From Streptomyces sp. TS71-3 (lineage in GTDB: Bacteria > Actinomycetota > Actinomycetes > Streptomycetales > Streptomycetaceae): a stretch of DNA of 64,000 nt. Positions 8,373-16,339 of this stretch are shown in pieces. Where the stretch lies: assembly GCF_018327685.1 (NCBI RefSeq), contig NZ_BNEL01000003.1, positions 744,001 through 808,000 of the forward strand, read 5' to 3'. Below the pieces are notes generated by a model. That model was not told the DNA's origin and searched no databases. It saw only the letters and a list, made by a program, of their open reading frames with translations. Position numbers and translations under genes: made by a program. Numbering within the stretch: the stretch's first letter is position 1; every line of letters starts with the position of its first letter.

Positions 8373-9150
8373 CCGCCGAATCGTGGCCGCCCCGGCCACC
8401 CACCCGGCGCCCCGCGCCCCGCAACACCCGTTCCGACAGCTCGCCGAAGATCAGCCCGAACGCCGTCCACAGCACGAGCTGGATCGCCAGGGCCGAGAGC
8501 CTGAACTGCCACAGCAGGCTCGCCGGGAAGTCCTTCGGCACCTCGTTGACGGCGGGCAGGAACGCGTACGCCAGCCCGACCGCGACGACGAAGCCCGCAC
8601 CGGCGGCCACGGTGGCGTACCAGGTGCCGAGCCGGGGCGCGAGCCGCCGCCCGGCGATCACCGCGGCCACGGCGAGCAGCACCGCGAGCAGCATCATCAG
8701 GAAGTACAGCGCGGTCCGCTTGCCGATGGTGCCGGGGTCGCCCACGGAGGGCGGGTTGGCGGGGTACTTCAGGAACGGCACGAAGTAGACGGCGACCAGA
8801 CCGGCCAGCGACACCAGCATCGCCGTGGCCCGCGGCCCGAAGCGGCCGGCGCGGCCCAGCGCGAAGCAGAACGCCAGCGCGACGATGCCGCCGAAGGCGA
8901 CCCCGTACACCAGCACGCCCGTCGCCAGGCCCGCCGTCGACTGGAGCGACCGGCTGACGACCGCCATCTCGTGCTCGTGGGAGTGCGCATCCTCGAAGGC
9001 GATGGCGGAGTCGACCCGCGGCTCGCCCAGCAGGTATGCGACGACCAAGGCGAGCACGCCCGCGGCGAGACCCGCGAGCATGCCACGCACCAGAAGATTC
9101 CGGACAGCGGAGGAGTCGACTGACCGCTCGGCCGCCCGCTCGTCGGACAC
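8353..9150 (-). CDS. cbtA: CbtA-type membrane protein, predicted cobalt transporter subunit
   Basis: 265 residues from GTG 9150, 14 bp after the cbtB stop. At least five hydrophobic segments are visible: GMLAGLAAGVLALVVAYLL, ATGVLVYGVAFGGIVALAF, AMLVSLAGLVAVYFVPF, LYFLMMLLAVLLAVAAVIA and WYATVAAGAGFVVAVGLA. The second region carries the CbtA hallmark of His/Glu residues after the first helix (EDAHSHEHEM) that could bind a metal, and FLKYPANPP, conserved in the family. CbtA/CbtB are known from cobalamin-regulated loci and are predicted to import cobalt; this is comparative-genomic inference rather than broad biochemistry. The operon is controlled by the riboswitch at 9448-9560. Confidence 0.88.
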   Translation of the reverse strand: MSDERAAERSVDSSAVRNLLVRGMLAGLAAGVLALVVAYLLGEPRVDSAIAFEDAHSHEHEMAVVSRSLQSTAGLATGVLVYGVAFGGIVALAFCFALGRAGRFGPRATAMLVSLAGLVAVYFVPFLKYPANPPSVGDPGTIGKRTALYFLMMLLAVLLAVAAVIAGRRLAPRLGTWYATVAAGAGFVVAVGLAYAFLPAVNEVPKDFPASLLWQFRLSALAIQLVLWTAFGLIFGELSERVLRGAGRRVGGRGGHDSAVGAEPS

Positions 9151-9164
9151 GGTGCCCCGGCCCG

Positions 9165-9398
9165 TCAGTGGCAGGGGAAGCCGAGCAGGTGACGGCCGTC
9201 GTGCACCCACTCGTGCACGTCGGTGCCCGAGAACACGGAGGTGGCGCCCTGCTCGGCGCCGACGAAGTACAGCAGGACGAGCATCAGCACGCCGAAGAAG
9301 ACCGCCCAGGGGAGCACGGCCCGCACGGAGAGCTTGGGAACGGGAAGAGGCTGGGTGGTGGCCGATTCCGTGGCCGGCGATGCGATGGACTGCGCCAT
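9165..9398 (-). CDS. cbtB: CbtB, small membrane subunit of predicted cobalt transporter
   Basis: 77 residues from ATG 9398 with AGGAGG seven bases upstream. One transmembrane helix (VLPWAVFFGVLMLVLLYFVGA) is followed by the CbtB signature tail with spaced histidines, HEWVHDGRHLLGFPCH, likely metal ligands. It is the first gene of a two-gene operon with cbtA, directly under the cobalamin riboswitch. Its size and C-terminal His cluster are as expected for the family. Confidence 0.9.
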   Translation of the reverse strand: MAQSIASPATESATTQPLPVPKLSVRAVLPWAVFFGVLMLVLLYFVGAEQGATSVFSGTDVHEWVHDGRHLLGFPCH

Positions 9399-9447
9399 GA
9401 TGGGACCTCCTGCGGGGAACTCGCGTCCCGATAGGTGGAGCTCGGTC

Positions 9448-9560
9448 GGCACGGCGGGTCTGGCTCGTCCGGTGGATGCCGGACATACAGTGGCGCGACC
9501 GCCCCGGTCTCCCACCGGGTTCCGCCGTGTCGCGTGAATATCATCGGAACCGTACCGCCC
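9448..9560 (-). promoter_or_regulatory. Cobalamin riboswitch upstream of cbtBA
   Basis: Read on the minus strand, the element opens with GGTTCCG (complement of about 9546-9552). It continues with the core GGAACCCGGTGGGAGACCGG, then GGCGGTCGCGCCACTGTATG (complement of 9487-9507). This matches the conserved P3-P6 part ending in the GCCACTG box. Near the 3' end GAGCCAGACCCGCCG (complement of about 9452-9466) matches the B12-box consensus (AGYCMGgAgACCKGCC). It ends about 50 bases before the cbtB start, so vitamin B12 most likely shuts off translation or transcription of cbtBA. Confidence 0.85.
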
Positions 9561-9703
9561 GGCCGCCCGCAGGCCAACACCCCCTTGTGCGGCTCGAACG
9601 GCCCACCGCCGCCGGGTCCGGCCACCCAACCCGCCCGTGCCAGGGGCGACTTGGGCCCCGCCCGGCGGCCGGGTACCGGCGCGAGAAGAGCACGGAGCCC
9701 CGT

Positions 9704-9937
9704 ATGACGGTCCGCGTGACCCTTGTCTCATCCGCCGCCGGCACGGCCCTGGCCGGCGCCCGCTTCGAGGCCGGGCACCCGCTGACGCCCGCGGGCCGGG
9801 AGTCGGCGAGGGCCGCGGCGGCGGCACTGCGGGCCACCGCCGTTCCCTCGAAGCGGCGCCCCGTACCCGCCCGAGCGCCCGCCCGCCGGAAAACCGGTGG
9901 TGCCCCCCGACCACCCCTGCCACGCTCACCCGCATGA
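9704..9937 (+). pseudogene. Truncated histidine phosphatase family gene
   Basis: 77 codons from ATG 9704 with GGAG at 9694-9697. Residues 1-45 (MTVRVTLVSSAAGTALAGAR then FEAGHPLTPAGRESARAAAA) resemble the N-terminus of the roughly 190-residue histidine phosphatases that adjoin cbtAB in other actinobacteria. After about residue 45 the sequence becomes Pro/Arg low complexity and stops, just overlapping the methyltransferase start. The phosphatase core is absent, so this is a remnant. The expected partner role, by analogy with CobC-like phosphatases of B12 salvage, is lost here. Confidence 0.65.
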
Positions 9938-10740
9938 CCGACCGTCCCGTGCCGACCGGCCCCGCCCGCCCTGCCGCCACCCGCTCCTTCGACGACCTGG
10001 TCGCCGAGGCCGGTGCCGTCTCCGTCGACGGGTGGGACTTCTCCTGGCTGGACGGCCGGGCGACCGAGGAGCGCCCCGAGTGGGGCTACCAGCGGCAGAT
10101 CGGCGAGCGGCTGGCACGCGTGCCGTCCGCACTGGACCTGGAGACCGGCGGCGGCGAGGTGCTCGCCGGAGTGCCGCGGCTGCCGCCGCTGATGGCCGCG
10201 ACGGAGTCCTGGCCGCCGAACCTCGCCAAGGCGACGGCCCTGCTGCGCCCGCGCGGCGTGGTGGTCGTCGCGGACGACGGCGAGCCGCCGCTGCCCTTCG
10301 CGGACGGCGCCTTCGACCTGGTGACCAGCCGTCACCCGGTGGCCGTCCACTGGCCGGAGATCGCCCGGGTGCTCCGCCCCGGCGGCACCTACCTCTCCCA
10401 GCACGTGGGCCCGGAAAGCGTCTTCGAGCTCGTCGAGTACTTCCTCGGGCCGCTCACGGACGAGCAGCGGCGGGGCCGGCACCCGGACGTCGCCCGCGGC
10501 GGAGCCGAGGCGGCCGGGCTGGAGGTGGTCGGCCTGAGGAACGCCCGGCTGCGGATCGAGTTCTTCGACATCGGCGCCGTCGTCTACTTCCTGCGGAAGG
10601 TGATCTGGATGGTGCCGGGCTTCACCGTCGAGGGCCACCGCGACCGGCTGCGCGAGCTGGACGCGCGGATCCGCACCGAGGGCCCCTTCGTCGCGCACTC
10701 CGCCCGCTACCTCATCGAGGCCCGCAAACCGGCAGCGTGA
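9934..10740 (+). CDS. Class I SAM-dependent methyltransferase
   Basis: 268 residues from ATG 9934, which overlaps the last codons of the phosphatase remnant. The Rossmann core is visible: ALDLETGGGEVLAG (motif I, residues about 66-79), then VVVVADDGEPPLPFADGAFDLVTSRHPV (motifs II-III) and EIARVLRPGGTYLSQHVGP (motif IV). The end motif ARYLIEARKP is typical of small-molecule UbiE/BioC-like methyltransferases. The motif I glycines are partly replaced (ETGGGE), still compatible with SAM binding. The substrate is unknown. It is probably monocistronic; the next gene starts 170 bp downstream. Confidence 0.85.
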   Translation: MTDRPVPTGPARPAATRSFDDLVAEAGAVSVDGWDFSWLDGRATEERPEWGYQRQIGERLARVPSALDLETGGGEVLAGVPRLPPLMAATESWPPNLAKATALLRPRGVVVVADDGEPPLPFADGAFDLVTSRHPVAVHWPEIARVLRPGGTYLSQHVGPESVFELVEYFLGPLTDEQRRGRHPDVARGGAEAAGLEVVGLRNARLRIEFFDIGAVVYFLRKVIWMVPGFTVEGHRDRLRELDARIRTEGPFVAHSARYLIEARKPAA

Positions 10741-10912
10741 CGCGGCGGCCGTACCCCCGAACAGCACACCCCGGCGACGACGCACCCGAACAGCGCATCA
10801 CCCGCCCCGTGCACCCGAACGGCGCACCGGCGCCCCCGCTTCGGGTCCCCGCCGGGCGTGGCGCACCGCGGCGTGCGGGAGACGGGGCCGCGGTGCGGGT
10901 GATCATCGACGC

Positions 10913-11479
10913 ATGGACGCCACCCTTCACCTCGCCCAGCGGCCCGAGGCGGACGCCCTGCTGAGCCGCAGCCCGCTGGCCGTGCTGGTCGGGATGCTGC
11001 TCGACCAGCAGATCCCGATGGAGTGGGCGTTCACGGGGCCGTACACCATCGCGCAGCGGCTCGGCACGGACGACCTCGACGCGTTCGCCATCGCCGCGCA
11101 CGACCCCGACGACTTCGCCGCGCTGCTCGCCGCCACCCCCGCCGTGCACCGCTACCCGGGGTCCATGGCGACCCGCGTCCAGCGGCTCTGCCAGTACCTC
11201 GTGGAGCGGTACGACGGCCGGACCGAGGGGGTCTGGGAGGGCGCGGCGAGCGGTGCGGAGGTGCTGCGGCGGCTGGTCGACCTGCCCGGCTTCGGGCGGC
11301 AGAAGTCCCAGATCCTCCTGGCCATGCTGGGCAAGCAGCTCGGCGTCCGCCCCGAGGGCTGGAGGGAGGCGGCCGGCGCGTACGGCGAGGAGGGCGCGCA
11401 CCTGTCCGCCGCCGACATCACCGGCGAGGAGTCCCTGACGAAGGTGCGCGAGCACAAGCGGGAGCTGAAGCGGAAGTGA
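10913..11479 (+). CDS. HhH-GPD superfamily base-excision-repair-type protein
   Basis: 188 residues. LVGMLLDQQIPMEWAFTGPYTIAQRLG at residues 25-51 matches the opening of the uncharacterised actinobacterial HhH-GPD family (about 180 residues). The helix-hairpin-helix is LPGFGRQKSQILLAMLGKQLG in the middle. No [4Fe-4S] cysteine cluster of the EndoIII type is present, and no obvious catalytic Lys/Asp pair can be assigned with certainty. It is likely a DNA-lesion binding or glycosylase-like protein. ATG 10913 gives a full-length family member. The 170-bp spacer before it contains three imperfect copies of CACCCGAACRGCGCAYC. Confidence 0.8.
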   Translation: MDATLHLAQRPEADALLSRSPLAVLVGMLLDQQIPMEWAFTGPYTIAQRLGTDDLDAFAIAAHDPDDFAALLAATPAVHRYPGSMATRVQRLCQYLVERYDGRTEGVWEGAASGAEVLRRLVDLPGFGRQKSQILLAMLGKQLGVRPEGWREAAGAYGEEGAHLSAADITGEESLTKVREHKRELKRK

Positions 11480-11503
11480 CGGCGCACATCCGGCCGTTCC
11501 GCG

Positions 11504-11660
11504 CGCGCCACGCCACTCCGGTGCGCCGCGCCACTCCGGTGCGCCGCGCCACTCCGGTGCGCCGCGCCACTCCGGCACGCCACGCCACTCCGGCACGCCG
11601 CGCCACTGCGGTGCGCCACGCTTCCGCGTGCGCCGGACCACTCCGGTGCGCCGGGCCCTC
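11504..11660. repeat. 18-bp tandem array in the spacer after the HhH-GPD gene
   Basis: Units of GCCACTCCGGTGCGCCGC start at 11512, 11530, 11548 and 11566, then drift (GGCACGCC variants) at 11584 and 11602. The remaining spacer to 11875 is a degenerate continuation rich in GTACGCCGGGCCCGTCC duplications. I see no gene in 11480-11875. Confidence 0.9.
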
Positions 11661-11875
11661 CCGGGTACAGCCGGGCCCGTCCACGTACGCCGGGCCCGTC
11701 CGCGTACGCCGGGAAGTTCCGCTCGCGCCGGGCCGTCACGGGTGCGCGGTGAGCGCGCCGGCATGCCGGGACGGGGCCGGCCGGGGGGCGGCGCGGTGGC
11801 CAGGGGCTGGGCCGGCGGATGGGAATACGGCCGTCGCGGCTGCGCCCACGGAGCGTTGCCCGGTAGGCTTTCCGT

Positions 11876-12172
11876 GTGATCTTCAAGCGCATCGGCAACG
11901 GCCGGCCGTACCCCGACCACGGCCGGGACAGCACCCGGCAGTGGGCGGACGTCGCGCCGCGCCCGGTCCGCCTCGATCAGCTCGTGACGACCAAGGGCCA
12001 GCTCGACCTGGAAACACTGCTCGCCGAGGACTCCACGTTCTACGGCGACCTCTTCGCCCACGTCGTCAAATGGCAGGGCGACCTCTACCTGGAGGACGGC
12101 CTGCACCGCGCCGTGCGCGCCGCGCTCCAGCAGCGGCAGGTGCTGCACGCCCGCGTGCTCGAACTCGACTGA
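11876..12172 (+). CDS. Conserved 98-residue protein annotated as VapB-family antitoxin
   Basis: GTG 11876 gives MIFKRIGNGRPYPDHGRDST and ends with RAALQQRQVLHARVLELD. This is one of the best conserved small Streptomyces proteins, usually named a type II VapB-like antitoxin from a weak profile match. No PIN-domain toxin adjoins it here, so an antitoxin role is not supported by context. The central part, LVTTKGQLDLETLLAEDSTFYGDLFAHVVKWQGDLYLEDGLHRAVR, describes a compact alpha/beta fold. It lies just upstream of the LytR_C gene in the same direction. Confidence 0.85.
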   Translation: MIFKRIGNGRPYPDHGRDSTRQWADVAPRPVRLDQLVTTKGQLDLETLLAEDSTFYGDLFAHVVKWQGDLYLEDGLHRAVRAALQQRQVLHARVLELD

Positions 12173-12308
12173 GCGCCGGGCCCGCTGAGCCACCGGGCCC
12201 GCCCGCGCTGGGCCGGACGGCGGCCGGTCATAACCCTTTCGAGCCGAATGCGTGTCATACGATGATCATCCGGTAGGCATTGCCGTCCTCTCGCACTACG
12301 CTGCGGCC

Positions 12309-12980
12309 ATGAGCATGCTCACTCCCCCCGGCTTGGGCGGCAAATACCGCATCACAGGGAACAAATACCCTCGTATGCGGCGGGGACGCCGGCGCGGCAG
12401 ACTCACGTTGACCGTCATCGCGTCCGCCGTCGTGGTCGGGGTGCTCGGGTGGGGGAGCATGCAACTCGTCGGCGTCTTCACGGGCACCGAGAAGGCGAGC
12501 GCCGCGGGTCGCGGCAAGGCGTGCGTCACGTCGAAGACCGGCCATGCGGGCGAGTCCAGGGCCGCGGGCGCCCCCGCCGCCTCGCCCACCCCCGCCGCCG
12601 TCCTGCCGAAGCCGAAGCAGATCACCGTGAACGTGCTCAACGCCACCACGCGCAGCGGCCTCGCGAAGCAGACCGCGGACGAGCTGAAGAAGCGCGGCTT
12701 CACCATCGGCGACGTCGGCAACGCCACGGCCCAGTACGACAAGAAGGTCAAGAGCGTCGGGGTGCTGCTCGGACCGCCGGCCGCGCTGAGCACGGCGATC
12801 CCCGTGCTGGGCACCCAGCTCACGGGCGCCGAGAAGCGTGCGGACGGCCGCAAGGACAAGGCGGTCGACCTGATCATCGGCGAGGGCTTCAAGGGCCTGG
12901 CGAGCGAGGCGGCGGCCGCCAAGGCGCTCAACGTGCTGACGCACCCGGCGCCGAAGCCGAGCCCATCGAAGAGCTGCTGA
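12309..12980 (+). CDS. Membrane-anchored LytR C-terminal domain protein
   Basis: 223 residues. A basic N-terminus (PRMRRGRRRGR) precedes one transmembrane helix (LTLTVIASAVVVGVLGWGSM), so the rest is outside the membrane. After a Pro/Ala linker, residues about 104-205 form the LytR_C domain: ITVNVLNATTRSGLAKQTADELKKRGFTIGDVGNA. The family is linked to cell-wall teichoic acid or polysaccharide attachment proteins but lacks the catalytic LCP domain here. ATG 12309 is the start; the GC-poor DNA 12230-12300 upstream is a plausible promoter region. Confidence 0.85.
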   Translation: MSMLTPPGLGGKYRITGNKYPRMRRGRRRGRLTLTVIASAVVVGVLGWGSMQLVGVFTGTEKASAAGRGKACVTSKTGHAGESRAAGAPAASPTPAAVLPKPKQITVNVLNATTRSGLAKQTADELKKRGFTIGDVGNATAQYDKKVKSVGVLLGPPAALSTAIPVLGTQLTGAEKRADGRKDKAVDLIIGEGFKGLASEAAAAKALNVLTHPAPKPSPSKSC

Positions 12981-13085
12981 AGAGCTACTGAGGCCCGGCG
13001 GTCGCGCCCGCGCGCCAGCGCCCTGCCCTCGCGCAGGCCGCACCGCTCTGCTTGCGGGTGGCCCGAACGCCCGCGCCGCCGCCGC

Positions 13086-13721
13086 TCAGCCCACCGTGCC
13101 GTACATCCTGTCGCCCGCGTCGCCGAGGCCCGGGACGATGTAGCCCTGCTCGTTGAGGCGCTCGTCGAGGGCGGCCGAGACCACCGTGACCGGGGTGCCC
13201 GCCAGCTCGCGCTCCATGACCTGTATGCCTTCCGGCGCGGCCAGCAGCACCACGGCGGTGACGTCGTCGGCGCCGCGCTTCATCAGCTCCTTGAGAGCGG
13301 TGACGAGGGTGCCGCCGGTGGCCAGCATCGGGTCGAGGACGTACACCTGACGGCCGGAGAGGTCCTCGGGCATCCGGGTCGCGTAGGTCGACGCCATCAG
13401 CGTCTCCTCGTCGCGGATCATCCCCAGGAAGCCGACCTCGGCGGTCGGCAGCAGCCGCACCATGCCCTCCAGCATGCCGAGACCGGCACGCAGGATCGGC
13501 ACCACCAGCGGCCGGGGGTGCGTGAGCTTCACCCCGGTGGTGGTCGACACGGGCGTCACGATGTCGACCTGCTCCGTGCGCACGTCACGCGTCGCCTCGT
13601 AGGCGAGCAGCGTGACCAGCTCGTCGGCGAGCCGCCGGAAGGTCGCTGAGTCGGTGCGCTGGTCGCGCAGGGTGGTCAGCTTGTGGGCCACCAGGGGGTG
13701 GTCGACTACGTGGAGACGCAT
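13086..13721 (-). CDS. upp: Uracil phosphoribosyltransferase
   Basis: 211 residues, the normal length. It converts uracil and PRPP to UMP in pyrimidine salvage. [20 protein letters not shown] opens the family; [20 protein letters not shown] is the conserved uracil-side helix. The PRPP loop is [19 protein letters not shown], and [23 protein letters not shown] closes the uracil site. It is transcribed towards, and convergent with, the LytR_C gene. It is cytosolic and monocistronic here. Confidence 0.98.
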   Translation of the reverse strand: MRLHVVDHPLVAHKLTTLRDQRTDSATFRRLADELVTLLAYEATRDVRTEQVDIVTPVSTTTGVKLTHPRPLVVPILRAGLGMLEGMVRLLPTAEVGFLGMIRDEETLMASTYATRMPEDLSGRQVYVLDPMLATGGTLVTALKELMKRGADDVTAVVLLAAPEGIQVMERELAGTPVTVVSAALDERLNEQGYIVPGLGDAGDRMYGTVG

Positions 13722-13819
13722 ACCCCCACACTAACGGGGCACGGGCCGCGGCCGTGCCGGCATCAAACCGCCCGGTAGAGGGAAGATGATGATTCTGATC
13801 CAGGGGGCTCGGGGTTGGG

Positions 13820-14419
13820 GTGGTGGGGCCGATGCCCGGCGGCAGCGGGGAAGCGCACGGGGCGGACGACCGTAACGGGGGACTGGCCGGCGAGGCGGAC
13901 GACCAGGCCGGCAGGCAGGCGCGGGTGGGGGACCGAAGAGCGCGCGCGGCGGGCAAGGCGCCGCGGTCCAGAGCGCGCGAGGCCGCCCGTGCTGCGGCAG
14001 CAGCGGCGGCGGGAGCAGCGGCGGGAGCGGCCGCGGGACCGGATGAGCACGACGGGGCGGACGGCCCCGGGGGGCCCGGCGCGGCCAACGTACTCGGCAC
14101 GTCCAACGGGCCCGGCACGGCCGGGGGGCCCAGCGCAGCCGGCGGGCCCGGCGCGACCGCCGGACGCGGGACGACCGACCCGCCCGGCACGACCGACCCA
14201 GCTGGCACGACCGACCCACCCGGCACGACCGGCCCGCCCGGCGGATCCGCCGGTGGAATCGAGGGGCGGCCGGAGAGCGAGGCGGAGCGCCGGCGGCGCA
14301 GGGCGCAGTTCCTGCGCGACCTCACCGAGGCACGCGAGCTGCGCGCCCGGATCCGCCCGCGGCACGCCCGTGCGGAACGGATGAGGCAGGCGGTGCGCAT
14401 GCGGACCTTCCGCTGGTAG
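13820..14419 (+). CDS. Conserved hypothetical with low-complexity N-terminus and basic C-terminal helix
   Basis: 199 residues from GTG 13820 (ATG 13832 is an alternative). Residues 1-145 are Gly/Ala/Pro/Thr-rich, with repeats such as GTTDPPGTTDPAGTTDPPGTT. The last 50 residues (EAERRRRRAQFLRDLTEARELRARIRP then RHARAERMRQAVRMRTFRW) form a strongly basic helix that I recognise as conserved in Streptomyces next to upp. The function is unknown; the tail could bind nucleic acid. The repeats are 9-15 bp DNA duplications (GCACGACCGACCCACCCG). Confidence 0.7.
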   Translation: MVGPMPGGSGEAHGADDRNGGLAGEADDQAGRQARVGDRRARAAGKAPRSRAREAARAAAAAAAGAAAGAAAGPDEHDGADGPGGPGAANVLGTSNGPGTAGGPSAAGGPGATAGRGTTDPPGTTDPAGTTDPPGTTGPPGGSAGGIEGRPESEAERRRRRAQFLRDLTEARELRARIRPRHARAERMRQAVRMRTFRW

Positions 14420-14853
14420 CGGGATTCCCGCAGGATTGAGGTGCGGGACCGGTGAGGGCGCTCAGCGGTACCGCCGGCGGTTCCGCGCCGCGGCACGTTC
14501 CCCTCCGGATTCCCTCACCTGGCCGTCCGTTCGCCCTCCTGGCCGCAGGAAACCCCTCGCCCGCTCCCCCGCGCGGCGCGCCGGGCGGGCCCGGCGGGGG
14601 CGGCCGGGCGCCTCGGAGAAAGCGCAGGCCGTGGGCGGGGGGAGGGCCGTTCGGGAGCGGATGGCGATACGGAAGAATGCCCGAAAGGCGGACCGAGCGA
14701 AAACAAGAGCGGACACAGGGGGCGGAAGACCTCTCCTCAGGCCGTTCTTTCTGCCACGATTCCGATTGGGGCAGGGCTCAGCGCAGAACCCGCCTCAAGC
14801 CGCCGCCGGGGGGACCACCAACCGGCACGCCTATGACCAGTGGGAGAGTCACG
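14420..14853. other. 434-bp spacer upstream of the tadA pair
   Basis: No gene supported. A purine-rich segment at 14680-14735 (GGCGGACCGAGCGAAAACAA) and the T-richer 14744-14775 may hold the promoter of the 14854/tadA unit. Confidence 0.4.
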
Positions 14854-15399
14854 GTGTACTTCGCCGCACTGCTCGCGCGCACCGAAGACGGGTGGGAAGC
14901 GAGCGACACGGAGCTCGACGATGTGGAGACCCTTTCGGATCTGACCGACCTGGCCCGCGAGGCCGCGTCCGACGAGGAGACGGTGCTCGTCTTCATCGAA
15001 CAGGAGGACGCCTGGTTCGGCGTCGTCCGCGTGGACGGCGAGGAGGACCCGCGCATCTACGTCTCGGACGGCTCCGCAGCCGCCCGCAGCGCGTACGGCG
15101 AGATCCTGCTCACCGACGAACTGCTCGGCCGGGAGCCCGGCGCCGATGACGAGGGCGACGACCTGGACGCCCTCGACCTCGACGGCACCGAGGACGGCGA
15201 CCCCGTCGCCGCCGACAGCGAGGAAGAGGGCGACCTCGACTCCGCCGAGGCCGTGCCGTCAGGACCGCTCGGCGACTTCGAGATCCTGGCGGACCTCGGA
15301 GTCGAGGAGAAGGACCTGCTGGCCCTGGACAGCGGCGACGCGCTCAGCGAGATCGCCGACGCACTGGGGGCGGCGGAGGTGCTGGAAACCGTTCGTTGA
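14854..15399 (+). CDS. tRNA adenosine deaminase-associated protein
   Basis: 181 residues from GTG 14854, chosen because GGGAGAG lies 8 bases upstream and the family begins MYFAALLARTEDGWEASD. ATG 14833 is an upstream alternative. The N-terminal 95 residues are conserved (FIEQEDAWFGVVRVDGEEDPRIYVSDGSAAARSAYGEILLTDELLG). The middle is an acidic linker of Asp/Glu repeats, and the end (DFEILADLGVEEKDLLALDSGDALSEIADALGAAEVLE) is helical. The name comes from constant co-occurrence with tadA, 64 bp downstream. No catalytic motif is visible. Confidence 0.85.
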   Translation: MYFAALLARTEDGWEASDTELDDVETLSDLTDLAREAASDEETVLVFIEQEDAWFGVVRVDGEEDPRIYVSDGSAAARSAYGEILLTDELLGREPGADDEGDDLDALDLDGTEDGDPVAADSEEEGDLDSAEAVPSGPLGDFEILADLGVEEKDLLALDSGDALSEIADALGAAEVLETVR

Positions 15400-15463
15400 A
15401 CTCCACGGCCGGGCCCGGCCACGGGCCCCCGGACTCCTCCGGGCCGCGCACCGCGTTCCTCCT

Positions 15464-15949
15464 GTGAGCACGGCGCACGGCCCCGCGCGGGACCCGGTAC
15501 GAGACCGCTGGCGGGCCGCCATGCGGCGTGCCCTGGACGAAGCCCGCGAGGCCGTCCGGGGTGGCGATGTGCCCGTCGGCGCCGTCGTGCTGTCCGAGGA
15601 CGGCACCGTGCTCGCCACCGGGCACAACGAACGCGAGGCCACCGCCGACCCCACCGCGCACGCCGAACTGCTGGCGGTGCGGCGCGCCGCGGCGGCGCTC
15701 GGAAGCTGGCGGCTGACCGGGTGCACCCTCGTCGTCACGTTGGAGCCGTGCACCATGTGCGCGGGCGCGATCGTCCAGTCGCGGGTGGACCGGCTCGTCT
15801 ACGGCGCCGTCGACGAGAAGGCCGGCGCCGCCGGGTCGCTCTGGGACGTGATCCGCGACCGGCGGCTCAACCACCGCCCCGAGGTGATCGCGGGCGTCCT
15901 CGCCAACGACTGCGCCCGCCTCCTCACCGACTTCTTCCGCACCCGCTGA
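15464..15949 (+). CDS. tadA: tRNA-specific adenosine deaminase (A34 to inosine)
   Basis: 161 residues from GTG 15464. The zinc deaminase signature is complete: HAELLAVR (HAE with the proton-shuttling Glu) and PCTMCAGAI (two zinc cysteines). GDVPVGAVVL near the start is the usual entry strand. It converts A34 of tRNA-Arg(ACG) to inosine, and that substrate tRNA is encoded in this same window at 44507-44579. It follows its associated protein, probably in one transcript. A strong hairpin at 15983-16010 ends the unit. Confidence 0.93.
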   Translation: MSTAHGPARDPVRDRWRAAMRRALDEAREAVRGGDVPVGAVVLSEDGTVLATGHNEREATADPTAHAELLAVRRAAAALGSWRLTGCTLVVTLEPCTMCAGAIVQSRVDRLVYGAVDEKAGAAGSLWDVIRDRRLNHRPEVIAGVLANDCARLLTDFFRTR

Positions 15950-15982
15950 CCCGCCGCGCCCGTCGAGGCCCGCCCGCGCGCC

Positions 15983-16010
15983 CGTCCCCGGCCGGCGCCG
16001 GCCGGGGACG
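15983..16010 (+). terminator. Perfect palindromic hairpin after tadA
   Basis: CGTCCCCGGCCGGC followed by its exact complement GCCGGCCGGGGACG, 34 bp after the tadA stop. There is no T run, as usual for Streptomyces terminators. Confidence 0.65.
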
Positions 16011-16083
16011 GCCCGCACCCGCCCGCACCCGGCCGCGGAAACGGATTTCGGAGCACGGCTCCCGGTGGGCTAGGATCTGTCTC

Positions 16084-16168
16084 GGTAGCGTGTCCGAGCG
16101 GCCGAAGGAGCTCGCCTCGAAAGCGAGTGTGGCGCAAGTCACCGAGGGTTCAAATCCCTCCGCTACCG
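16084..16168 (+). tRNA. tRNA-Ser (anticodon CGA)
   Basis: 85 bases. Acceptor GGTAGCG pairs with CGCTACC, with G73 as discriminator as in serine tRNAs. The anticodon stem-loop CTCGCCTCGAAAGCGAG shows anticodon CGA. A long variable arm (TGTGGCGCAAGTCACC) is followed by the T loop GGTTCAAATCC. CCA is not encoded. Confidence 0.95.
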
Positions 16169-16176
16169 CAGATTGA

Positions 16177-16209
16177 CGAAGGGTCCGGTTCATCGAGCCG
16201 GGCCCTTCG
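16177..16209 (+). terminator. Hairpin terminator of tRNA-Ser(CGA)
   Basis: CGAAGGGTCCGGT and GCCGGGCCCTTCG pair around a short loop, 9 bases after the tRNA end, with two weak pairs. Three 12-bp duplications (GTTCCCGTCTCA) follow at 16214-16250. Confidence 0.6.
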
Positions 16210-16339
16210 TGCGTTCCCGTCTCAGTTCCCGTCTCAGTTCCCGTTCCAGCCGGACCGGCCGTGAGTTCAGCCCGCGCGAACGGCTCGCGGCGGGAACGGA
16301 GAACGGGCCGGTGCCGTTCGGCGCACGGCGGGGCATCGC

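Noticed and set aside
11876..12172. A complete toxin-antitoxin pair
   Set aside because: Only the VapB-named protein is present; neighbours on both sides are not PIN or other toxin proteins.
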